Part shown: positions 1 to 10,000 of the stretch, one piece after another
Position numbering within the stretch: the first letter of the stretch is position 1
Layout: each line of letters begins with the position of its first letter
From: Xiphias gladius
Taxonomy: Eukaryota > Chordata > Actinopteri > Istiophoriformes > Xiphiidae
Direction of reading: 5' to 3'
NCBI RefSeq assembly: GCF_016859285.1
Contig: NC_053402.1
Coordinates: 21,461,056-21,525,055 of the forward strand
Length of the DNA stretch: 64,000 nt
Position numbers and translations under genes: made by a program
Notes under the pieces: generated by a model
What the model was told of the DNA's origin: nothing
Seen by the model: only the letters and a program-made list of their open reading frames with translations
The model's database searches: none

Positions 1-579
1 GGCTGACTGAAAAAAAAAAGCTAGCAGATCCTGACTAAAACGAGAACTGTCAAGTGCACGTCCCTGTTGAGAAGGTAGAGTCAATGCAGGAAAAGGAAAA
101 ATTCATAAACCTGGTTGAAGCGTTGACTCTTATTATCCATTACAAGTCTATTTTTGTATCAAGGTTAATGGTGTCCAGCTGTTTTCTCCACTGTTGCTCA
201 GAATGATCATGACAGCTTTCTGGTTATGGCGTTCTCGCTCCCACTCGCTTTCCTGCCAAGTCCCCCAGCACGTCCATGCACAGGATGCTCAGTGATTTGA
301 GTGTGGATGTGACGGGATGATATTTCAGGTAAAAGCTTCCATATTCATTTCGGCCCTGCTGTATGCGGCTCAGAACTGTTGACTGAAATAGTTCTCATTC
401 AGGCTAAGAGATGCTTCTGGAGACGTGCGAGACAGACTGGTGTCGTGGCGACGGTCTGTCCAAAGGGGCTGTCATGATGTTTGCGTGCCGATGGTTGGTT
501 TGTGGCGTGGCTGGTGGCTTGCGGATATGCCGTTTGGATAGCGCGTGGATGGGGTCTGGTTGCTGGTGTCAGCGTGGCT

Positions 580-860
580 CTGATCAGCTGTTGGCAGGCG
601 GATGAGCGAGCGGTCTCTCCCCGCGGCGGCACCCCGGGTCGAAAGCTGGTTTGAAGTTTAATGATGCCAGCTGCCAGCTCCGCCAGGCTGCGCGCGCTAA
701 CGAGCTGGCACCGGCGGCGGACTGGGCCGCGGCGGCAGCACCTGGAAATGTAGCACACGTTTCAGAGGGGCGGGGCTCCACCGGGGCTGTTGAGGGGCCT
801 GCTGGAGACCCAGGACGGCACCGAGAGGCCCGTATCTCTTTGAAGAGCGGCCCAATTTCC
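580..860. promoter_or_regulatory. CpG-rich patch, possible promoter or first exon
   Basis: The GC content and CpG count rise sharply here compared with the AT-rich surroundings, with runs such as CCGCGGCGGC and GCGCGCGC. Several short overlapping ORFs are a by-product of the high GC content. In fish such patches often mark a promoter, but no TATA box, splice donor or coding exon could be tied to it. Methylation or transcript data would be needed to assign it. Confidence 0.3.
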
Positions 861-1140
861 ATATTTCATTACACACTGCTGACTGACAAGGCCCAGCCAG
901 ATGTTCTATTTTCAGCTATTTAAATTTTGACCTGCTTTCCTACCATGGATGCAAAAAAGGGGGGAAAAAAACAAATTTCATCAAAACACAGATGCCAAGG
1001 ATGATGGGAACTTGGATTTGATGCGTCTGCTAGTTTTCCTTAACATTCTTCATGTCTTTCCATCCTGGCACATTAGACGTTGCTCTTTAACTTACATATC
1101 ATTTTTCATCACAGACGTTTGGTTTGTCAGTCTATCCTGA

Positions 1141-1240
1141 GGGGTTCAGTGTCCTGCTCAAGGACACTTTAACAAGTCACACTGCTCGTTTCAAGGATCA
1201 AACCTGAGACCTTGTATTTATGAGACAGTCTCTAACCATC
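1141..1240. repeat. Dispersed fish repeat fragment
   Basis: The text GTGTCCTGCTCAAGGACACT followed by a degenerate 'aaacctgagaccttg...gagacagtctctaacc' segment is a motif I recognise as a common dispersed element of teleost genomes. The copy is short and diverged. The family name is not asserted. Confidence 0.45.
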
Positions 1241-3576
1241 CAGCCAGCCCAGCGCTGAATTGGCTCCCAAAGTGAGTGATGCATGCTCCGAAACACCACA
1301 TAAAGCATGCTCGCACAGCTCCTCTGTCCCTGAGATATCGGGATGATTAATTCCTGTGGTATTCCTGTTGAAATGGCTGTTAAATTGCAGTGTCCTTACT
1401 CAATCCCTCATGCAAAAATACATCGACAACCCTGACCTTTTTGTTCATTTGCAGCAAATGGCACTTTGTCATCCTGAGTGAGGAAGCTCACAGATCATTG
1501 TGGGCTTTTTTTTGGAATAGAACTACCACGACAAACTCTGTCTGTCTGCTGGCCTATGTGTGTTTTTCTGCGCGTCCGAGTCTGGGCTTCGTGAGAGTGA
1601 AACTCTTGAAAGAGGAGGAATGAGGGTGAGGGAAGGGAGAAAAACAAAGGACACAGCAAGAACGAGAGGAGAGCAGCTCTGAGTCGAACGCTAAATGGTA
1701 AAAAATGAGAGGCACTCCCTGTGAGAATCAGACTGAGATAGGCTTCCACTCATTACTCAACACAGCTCACAGCAGGGGAGGGATGGCGGTTTATTCCTCC
1801 AGTAATGCGCCTGTGAGTGTGTTTGTCAGTGTTTGTGTCTGACTGAGTGAAAACAGGGAGGTAATTGAGAGGTAACTAAGGCATTACAGAAGCAATATTG
1901 ACACAGAGATAAAAGTGGCCGAAAGATATCGCCGCTTGTTTCTTCCGTTGGCTTCTGCTCACCGTCGTGCTGTCTAAAATATCTGTAAAATAAACATCTA
2001 AAGAGGGTGTTTTATTTGTAGCCAGTGCAGAAATGTTGAACTTTTCTAATCGGGATACACGTTAAAGAGCATTTCTCATCTGCAAATCTGAAGTTTACAG
2101 AATAACAAAGGGAATTAGAAAGACGTGGCGACATAATCTTTCAGTCTTTAGTGATAAGAGCTGTAGTAAAGCGAGGGAGATAACACTGTCTAACAGACCA
2201 GTATGATAACATGATAGTATAAACAAGTAGTTTAGTTGCAAATTACTAGTATTTTTTGTACATTTTTGTACATAGAGGTGTAAACAGAAAGCTTCTAAAC
2301 ACACAATTTCATTTCTCCGTTTATGGCAAGAGAATCTATTTCATTATGTTTGTTTAAAACTTCACAGGACTGTCATAATACTCTCCTCTTATAAATGAGG
2401 GACACGGCAAAACATTGGAGAAGTTTTGGAACCCAGCTTAAAAAACATTCAAAACTAAATTTAAATAAATTCATTAATACTAATTTAAAAACATGAAACT
2501 ATAAATTGAAACACTTTGTAATCAACATTTCAATTAACTAATTGTGCCCAGGCATTAACGGCAGTAAAGCTGCACTAATCAATATTTTTAATTTATTATG
2601 TTAATGTCAACTGTATTTCTGCATAATCCTCATGGCTGATCACAGTAATATAATTAAACTACTCACGGTAAAAACACTTTAAAAGTCTAGCTGCCGTTGA
2701 CGGACTTAGTCAGCGATGCATAAGCTTTTTACGTAGATTTCATGTTCATTACATGGAAAATAAAGTCACACAAATTATGCATGACAATAATACGGCTTTT
2801 TTTTCCAAGCGAACAATACAACTTAGCAAGAATGAAATCTGTGCGTGTACGTGGATGTGAGATGACGCACATGCATCAGGTTATTAATCATTCCTTCTCA
2901 CACAGATACTATGAAGAGGCTTTGTTAGTATGAATGGTGCAGGAGTCTCTGCACTCCCCGTTTCTGGACTACCTGACCTTTGGCATGACCTTTAGAAGAC
3001 AATTTGAAGCGGTGGTAATCGCCTTGCGCCTCGGCTCGCATTATTTTCCCTCATTATTTTCTCAATGTTACCTTTGCAGTGTGGCAGAAAAGGTCTGGAT
3101 TCAACAGAGCGGTCGGGGGTCAGGAGGAGGAGGGTAAAGATGCAGGTCATTTTGGCTCTACAGTTGTGTCCAGCCAGTGTCCCCAGAGAATTCACCGCCA
3201 CGGAGCCATTTGAACCCCGAGCCCTCGGGCTGTCTGTCAAAAGCTGACCCTCAGTGTTGACTGTTACCCAGTTTGACGACTAGGAAAGATCCACAGCCGG
3301 TAATAATGGACAGGACAGTCGCTACAGAGCTTTGATGTCAAGCAACGAATCATTAAACATGTGCAAAGAAAATCAGTTTTCTCTGCACTGTGTTATAACA
3401 ATTATCTCGAGTCAACATCTCTTAAGCCGAATGTAAAACCAAATAAAGGTGCTCTTTAACATGAAATGATTTTTGAACTGTTGACTAAAATGCTTCATCT
3501 TGATATTTGGCCTCTGAAATTCTTGGCCATTTTAGCCTCAGGGCTCTGGGGATGACAGCATGGTCTCTCCATCCCT

Positions 3577-3700
3577 TTGATCCAGACTTCTATATCTCAG
3601 GGATCTCAACTATTGGATAGATCGCTTGCCATGAAATACTATAAAGGCCGTCGTGTTTTCCCAGAGGATGAATCTGACGATGATTTCCAACAGTCAGGAC
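3577..3700 (+). repeat. Degenerate copy of the repeat seen at 22,070-22,410
   Basis: The phrases 'atctcaactattggatag', 'gccatgaaatac' and 'gaggatgaatctgacgatga' line up in order with the opening of the better preserved element at 22,070 (tctcaacaactat...ggattgccatgaaat...caagatgaact). The long ORF over this region (3,577-3,969) is therefore repeat-derived and not a gene. Confidence 0.4.
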
Positions 3701-5334
3701 GACAAAAGTGTAAAGCTATTTATTCTTCTGATGAAGCAATATTGAATTACAAAATGATTGATGCAAAACATATTAGTATTTTTTCAAGGTTTAGAAAGTA
3801 TATACATGCTCTAATTAGCGTAAGTATTTTCACAGTCTCTACCTACTGTACTGTGCAGACCCTGAGGGCAAACTTTGGGTTGCGTGTACTTCCAAAGCAG
3901 ATGTTTCTTTTTTGCAAATTAACTGTTCATTTATACCAAGTACACCAGTTGTTAGTTTTAATGCACTAAATTAAAAAAAACAAAAAAAACAAACAAAAAA
4001 AACCTGAAGCTCGACTAATCATCTTCAACATTTCAAGACTAATTTTGCTTGATTGAAACAATTCATTCTACACAGACAGAAGGCTAATAACAGCCTAAAG
4101 TGGCAGCATGAAATAGGGCAGAAAAGGTTTCTTTAATGCGAGAATGATTCATTCATTCACTTTCCTTTTTTCCCCAACCATTCAGCTACCAGTGTTTGCT
4201 GTCCAGCCAAACAGCATGTCACTTGCTTTGATTTTGCTTCCGTTAAATTGAAAATCGCAGGTTACATTTACAAATAAATGAACTCAGGAAAATAAAGGCA
4301 CTTTGTGTTATTTCCACTTTAAAGAACTTATCTGAATTGATAGTGGTTATTTTGGAGGCAAAAGCCTGAGTGCTCAGTCGCTGGGGTGAACATGCCGAAA
4401 CAACTGAAATGTTCCAAAATGAAGCGCCGTTACATGCTGTGCCAGGAGATAATTTTCATTTCCCCAGGTGAAAAGAAAAAAAAAAAAAATAGAGCGATAT
4501 GCCTGTGGAGTGTTCCAGCCACGGAGAGGTTGGTGAGGATTTAGACGTGGGCTTCTATTCAAATATGAAAGTCTCCTTGACATTTTCTGCTTTGCGTTGG
4601 CTGCTCATCCTTGTCGCTTTTCTCCAAGCTGCAGATGGAAAAGCGCGACCTGTTGACATTTACAAACTCATCTGGCTGAGAGCGATGGCATTCTATAAGG
4701 AGAAACACCTCCGAATGTCCCACCAGAGTCCTGTTGCCACTGCTCCGCGTTACACATGAACATGTCATTGCTTTGAACAAACATCAGGCAACCTTTTCAG
4801 GGAGAGAGACCCGTTTTATCTCACTCTCCCCTTTAAAGTCTATGACTACAGCATCTTCTGTAAACTTTGAAAACTATGCAGAAGCAGCACTGGTAGGCCT
4901 CATAAACTGGACTAAATACTGGTGAGGTTTTAATCGCTGCATCTTCTGGACTGCCACAGCTGTCGCCAGAGGGAGTCCACAGTTCAAATGTGAACAGTTT
5001 AAAGTCTGCCTCCGCCATACCAATAAGGTTCTGGATAGCAGCCCAGAATAGTGTGGCACATAGTTAGCCAACTAGGGTTAAGGCAGGACGAAGGTGAAAT
5101 GAGGTGAAAGCAAAGCCCAAATAGTGACAGCAGAGCAGGACATAACTGTAAACAGTGTGGAAGGCGGTCCGATTAGTACTGCAAATAAGTACGTATGATA
5201 TGCTTTTGAAAGTGACACTACAAATTAAAACATGACTCAAGATCAAGGAGATGGAAAACAAGGTGCCCACAAATAAAACCAAAATAAATGAAACTGGTTC
5301 TTTTCTCTGTAATGAGGAGAAAAGACTCCTTCAC

Positions 5335-5340
5335 TTTATT
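5335..5340 (-). terminator. Polyadenylation signal AATAAA of ndufa4-like gene
   Basis: TTTATT on the + strand reads AATAAA on the minus strand, about 190 bases downstream of the TAA stop of the ndufa4-like gene. It is the first canonical signal after the stop, giving a short 3' UTR. Confidence 0.55.
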
Positions 5341-5526
5341 GAGAGCCATTGAAAATGAGAAATAAGAGACAAGATTTCAAAAAGCCCATGGGATGCAATG
5401 AGGAACTTAGAAATGAATCATTGTGCGGTTTTAGCCTCTGCATCTCTCAGGTTCTCGGAGAAAGTTCAAAAATGGGGCTGTGCGGATCAGCTCATCTTTG
5501 TGCTTTTGGTCCAGCAGATGTGATTT

Positions 5527-7235
5527 TTAGAAATCAGGACGCTCCTTCTTCAGCTTGCTGTAGTCCATGTTGACTGTGAAAAACTGAGAATGGACACAAA
5601 TGTTAGCACAAGGGCAAACACAGATATTTCACATAAGAATGCCTTAGCATCAAAAGGTGACTTCAGGTGACTTGGCACAGCATAATGCCACAATTTCAGT
5701 GCATGTTACAGAATCATTCCATTTCAAAAGATGATTTATCAAAATCTTCTTGTAATAAAGTAAAAGACTTGTCTCTGAATACTGGAATTACAGCCTTAAT
5801 TCCCTTCATTTGTCTTCCTGTTGTGTTTGATCAAGTGTGACCAGTTAATGACTTGATCAGATTTGTTACTACAAGGCAGCGTTAACCAGATTATGTCATT
5901 TGATTAATCCAAGTGAAGGAATAATCCATGGCTCAACAACAAGTCTGGCAAAGATCCATACTACGAGCCCTGAACATAAGCACCCACACTCCTTCAGTAG
6001 CAACTTCAGCACAGAAAAAAGCACAATCATAACATAACAACAGGATTTACTGAGAGAGGCACACCTTGTACTGATCATTTGGGCCCAGTTTGTTCCAGGG
6101 CTCTGGATTGTTCTTGCGATCCCAGCTACAGAGGAGAAAATAGTTACACATTATAAAAGATGCAGAGACAGAGACGTTCGTAGGCAAATAGTAACAAATT
6201 TACATATATCACAATAAGTGCACTGCAACATTTTCAGTGTCCTCACACTTTCTCTCATCTTTGAATGTCATTACTTAAAAAGGGGAAAAAAAGTTACAAG
6301 AAGGTGATGTGCGTCACGGCTGCATTTCTTACCAGACATCAGGGTTTTTCAAAGCCAGACGGGCGAGGTAAGTCATGGACATGGTTACCCCTCCACCAAT
6401 GAAGATGAAGAGGGGGATGAGCTGTAAGCGACAGACAGGAAGGTAAGAAACCTTCAACTTCAGGCCAAACTTCCACAGGTCGAGGAAGGACTACATGAGT
6501 AAACACACTGACCGCCGACAGACTGTGTATACTGAAAACACTATCCTGCACAACTAACCAGGGCAAAACTGCTTACAAAGGGACTGTTGCCTATATAAGA
6601 AAACCATGGTGATATTCAACATTACTTCTATCCATTCTGCTTCAAGTTATATTCCCTTGCCAACTTCGGCTGCTGACGCATTTACCTTTTTCTTAACCAG
6701 TCTAACTTTCTCAAGTCAAATACCAAATTATACAAAAATAACGTGTGGCTTAGATAATATGAAGCTCTGGCAAGAGTTAACGTAGAAATGCTGCTTGCTA
6801 CCGCTACCCATGCCAGCTAGTTGCTGCTATTTCTAGCACAACAGATCACCACCTTGGCAAAACCCATCAGTTTCTATCGTATGTGAGTGAAACCGTGACC
6901 CGACCCGACTGCAAAGCATCAACTGCCAAAAGTCTTGGCACATGTGGCTTTGGGAAAATGGGCATTAATCAACAACTGTTTAACACTCAAACAGACAATG
7001 AAACATCTTTGTGTAATTAAGAGAATTTTTCAAAGTCAGCGCGGTCAAAGTCAGCGGAGCACTAGCTTGCTGAAGCTAGTACCGCTGACTGGTTTAGCTA
7101 AGCTAAATTAGCCAAAAAAATTGACAGACGATCAAAGATCAGAACAAGCCTTCTAACATGAATATTTGTTGAATAAAATTAGACTATACTTACAGCTGGG
7201 TGGTTTCTAAGCTGTTTGCCGACTGTGGCGAGCAT
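5527..7235 (-). CDS. ndufa4: NDUFA4/COXFA4-like cytochrome c oxidase-associated subunit
   Basis: Four coding exons read on the minus strand: 7194-7235, 6333-6421, 6065-6125 and 5527-5583, giving 82 residues, against 81 for human NDUFA4. The start is [14 protein letters not shown], followed by a single hydrophobic membrane segment ([11 protein letters not shown]...). The family signature [20 protein letters not shown] and the tail [12 protein letters not shown] are intact. The family was first listed under complex I and is now regarded as a subunit of complex IV in the inner mitochondrial membrane. RKNNPEPW resembles NDUFA4L2, while the tail fits NDUFA4 better, so paralogue assignment (ndufa4 versus ndufa4l) is not certain. 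All introns are GT-AG and the frame is continuous. An ETS-type site lies about 100 bases upstream of the start codon. Confidence 0.93.
7050..7090. repeat. Interrupted inverted repeat in ndufa4 intron 1
   Basis: GTCAGCGG-agc-ACTAGC is followed after a short loop (ttgctgaa) by GCTAGT-a-CCGCTGAC, so both arms pair with only small bulges. It sits about 100 bases inside intron 1, next to the promoter-proximal exon. It may be a remnant of a small palindromic element or simply a hairpin. No function is claimed. Confidence 0.5.
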
Positions 7236-7325
7236 TTTTGACGTTTGTGAAAGCTGATTTAGCGCAGTTTGTACAGAAATAAACGGATTACGAACAGTCT
7301 CGCCAAAAAGGGTGCGCTATTTAAT

Positions 7326-7340
7326 AGGGCGGAAGTAAGG
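7326..7340 (-). promoter_or_regulatory. ETS/GABP (NRF-2)-type site in ndufa4 promoter
   Basis: GGGCGGAAGTAAGG on the + strand reads CCTTACTTCCGCCC on the gene strand. It carries the CCGGAA/ACTTCCG-like core bound by GABP (NRF-2), a regulator of many nuclear genes for respiratory-chain subunits. It lies about 95-105 bases upstream of the ATG. The link to the gene is inferred from position and family biology. Confidence 0.4.
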
Positions 7341-7344
7341 CCGA

Positions 7345-8220
7345 GGCAACGCAAATGGGATGCTGCACATACTGCCTGACCAACAATGGCAAAAACACAT
7401 CATTATTAATTCTCATGTGTAGTATTTAAAGCACTAATGTCACACTACATGTAATAAAAACCAAGTGACTACGCATGGTTTCATCAGTATGCGGCTGTGT
7501 CGCTTCAGCCTTTATTTCCACACAGTATTGTATTCCGGCAAAGCCAAAGTGGCCGAAAAGTCGCCACAGTCAGAGTTTTTCAACCAAAAATAAACCAAAA
7601 ACAAAGCAAACCATACACCAGTATTAAACATTTTATTATTGTATTCTCATTCATGAATATATACATAAGATATAATGTAATGCGTGTATTTAATCCTGAT
7701 TGACATACCGTAGCTATCTTTGATAATCCTATCAAATTGTAGTATTAACTGTAACTCAGGCTACATTAGTTTAATTTTCTTCAGATAACTTAGATTCCTG
7801 TATTTAATTAAAAATACACATAACTTGTCGATTTTAATAATTAAAGTGAGCGACATGATGGAGATAATAGAAATGGTTTACTGCTCCTGTGAGGTGGTGA
7901 ACTGTCTGAATCTTAAAGTTTCAGCAGGTGGCGCTGTTTCCCTTCATCAGACAGGAAGAAAAACTACATATATTTTCAAGAAATTCATTTAGCTTTAATC
8001 AACAGGTTTAAGCATCTGTTCTCTAGATTATAATCATCATTCCACTTTTTTTGGAGCTGTTTTTTTTTTTCTGTTTCTCTCTGAAAAGACTGATTTTGTT
8101 CGTAATGAAGTGCTGATTTCTTGCGATTGCGCTTCTTGGGCAAATATTATTTTTACAAATCCAACTTGCTTAGGTGCATTCACGCTATCCAAATGTGTTT
8201 AAATGCTTGTATTTTAAGTA
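7345..8220. other. Upstream flank of ndufa4, no gene
   Basis: AT-rich intergenic sequence without exon-like structure. A short ORF at 7,497-7,703 has no protein-like composition. A CTCF-like motif is present near 7,919-7,935, annotated separately. Confidence 0.5.
7919..7935 (+). promoter_or_regulatory. CTCF-like binding motif
   Basis: TTTCAGCAGGTGGCGCTG matches the vertebrate CTCF core (CCASYAGRKGGCRSY) at all but the first base of the core. It lies between ndufa4 and slc35b1 in otherwise AT-rich DNA. A single motif match is only suggestive of occupancy. Confidence 0.4.
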
Positions 8221-8778
8221 GCCAACACCAGTGGTGGAAGAAGTACTCAGACCTTCTACTTAAGTAAAAGTATCATTACCGCAGTGTAGAAATAATCCGT
8301 TACAAGTAAAGATCATAAGATCCTAAGTAAAAATACAAAAGTATTTGCATCAAAATATATCTAAAGTACCAAAAGTAAAATTACTGATTATGCAGAACGG
8401 CCCATTCAGAACAACATATATTACTGGATTATAATTATTGATGTATTCATGTGAAAGCATCTCTAATGTTATAGCTTATAAAGGTGGGGCTATATGCAAC
8501 TACTTTACGTACTGCCAGGGTCTTGTGCATAATAATGCATAATAATTTATGATTTATTTGTTATACTGTATTTAGTATTAATAATCTGCATCAGCAAAGT
8601 AACTAGTAACTAATGCTGTCAAATAAATGTACTGGAGTACAAAGTAAAGTATTTCCCTCTGAATTGTAGTGGCGTACAACCATAAATTAACAAAAAAATG
8701 GAAATACTCAAGTAAAGTACAAGTACCTAAAAATTGTATTTAAGTACAGTACTATTACTTTCCACCACTGGCCAATAC
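8221..8778. mobile_element. hAT-like MITE with terminal inverted repeats and 8-bp target duplication
   Basis: The element runs from 8,229 (CAGTGGTGGAAGAAGTACTC) to 8,770 (CTTTCCACCACTG), so the ends form an inverted repeat. It is flanked by GCCAACAC (8,221-8,228) and GCCAATAC (8,771-8,778), an 8-bp target-site duplication with one mismatch, as made by hAT transposases. The interior is AT-rich, about 540 bp, and carries no transposase. It is therefore a non-autonomous copy of a family I recognise as abundant in percomorph fish. The mismatch in the duplication and the lack of damage at the ends indicate a fairly recent but not fresh insertion. Confidence 0.85.
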
Positions 8779-9578
8779 AGACATGGCTTTTAGAAAGAGA
8801 GATCAAAACATTGTATCAGCAACAGTTTAGTTGCCATTTTTCTGCTCAGAAATGCAAAACTTACGAAATGATGTGAACCCATTAAGTGAAATCTGTGAAA
8901 TAAAAATAAAATCACCATGAAATATTACAATTTCCCTTTTATGGCAAGTTATTTTCAAAATAAAAGTAATAACAATTCAATAGTAAGATTGGACATAATA
9001 AAACAGGGTACAATCGTTTACAATTTTATAAATGGCATAATACTTGGCTAATTATTTGCCAAGAAATAAACTACATCTGTGATAATAACACATATTCAAG
9101 CAAGAATTTTTAAACTAAGCCTTATTTGGTGGTAAGTTCAAGAGTTAATTGCTCAAATGTGTTTCTTAGGCTTTGTTTGGTTCAACTTCCATCCGAGGGA
9201 GGTGAGCTGGTTTCAGAAACAGTAAAGATTTGTTTCAATATAGTATTTTCCACCTGTGACTTTCAGTCGGTTCAAATTCCTCCACAAAACTGCAGTAGCC
9301 TGTGGTCAAAAAAGACGTCAATGGCTCATCACAGTTCACTCAGAACTTGATCCCTAGTAAAACGTTCAGTATATCAACAGTACACAACAGAAGCTGGATC
9401 TGAAAACTACGACAACTTTCTTTTAAATACAGTTAAGTTAAAAATCCGACTGTACTTGAACACTTCATAGGCACATACAATATGCCTGTACAGGATGTCT
9501 TATGAAAATAAGATACTGGCTATAGAGTGTTTGCATTTGTTCTGCAGTGTTTCTGTCTTTCTCTGTGCTCCAGGTGTT
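8779..9578. other. 3' flank and probable 3' UTR of slc35b1
   Basis: No further coding exon is seen. The part next to 9,579 is expected to be the slc35b1 3' UTR, because the stop codon lies at 9,579-9,581 on the minus strand. No clear canonical AATAAA on the minus strand was found close by, so the transcript end is not placed. Confidence 0.4.
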
Positions 9579-9911
9579 TTAGTGTGTCGTCTTCTTGGGG
9601 GCCTTGCCAAATTTAGCATCCAATCCGAGACCTAAAGTGAGAAAACCAAAGATGTGATTAAGGAAAAAAGGAAAGCCTCAGCAGCTAAACCAGTTGGAGT
9701 TTACCAACAGAATTACCAATTTAACCGATAAAAATATTAAAAATATGAACACTCCCGCACTATGTCTGCGTTAAATTTACTGTCTCCCCTACAGCTATCC
9801 TCTTAATGCATAATTTAGCAGACAACCAAATGGTTTGCGTGGGAAGCCTAAGTATTCCCCAATTGGACCTAATTGTTTTTTAACACTAACACACAGACAC
9901 ACAGACACACA

Positions 9912-10000
<89 letters not shown>

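Larger units (their letters stand above)
1..5334. other. Intergenic or distal intronic sequence, no gene recognised
   Basis: No exon chain matching a known vertebrate protein was found on either strand. The stretch is AT-rich with a GC/CpG-rich patch near 580-860 and two dispersed-repeat fragments (1,141-1,240 and 3,577-3,700). A lone + strand ORF at 4,562-4,759 begins with a signal-peptide-like hydrophobic stretch but has no recognisable partner exons. The segment could be the flank or an intron of a gene lying mostly to the left of the window. Confidence 0.5.

Noticed and set aside
3577-3969. 130-codon + strand ORF
   Set aside because: Its beginning aligns with a dispersed repeat also seen at 22,070, and the rest has no protein-like composition.
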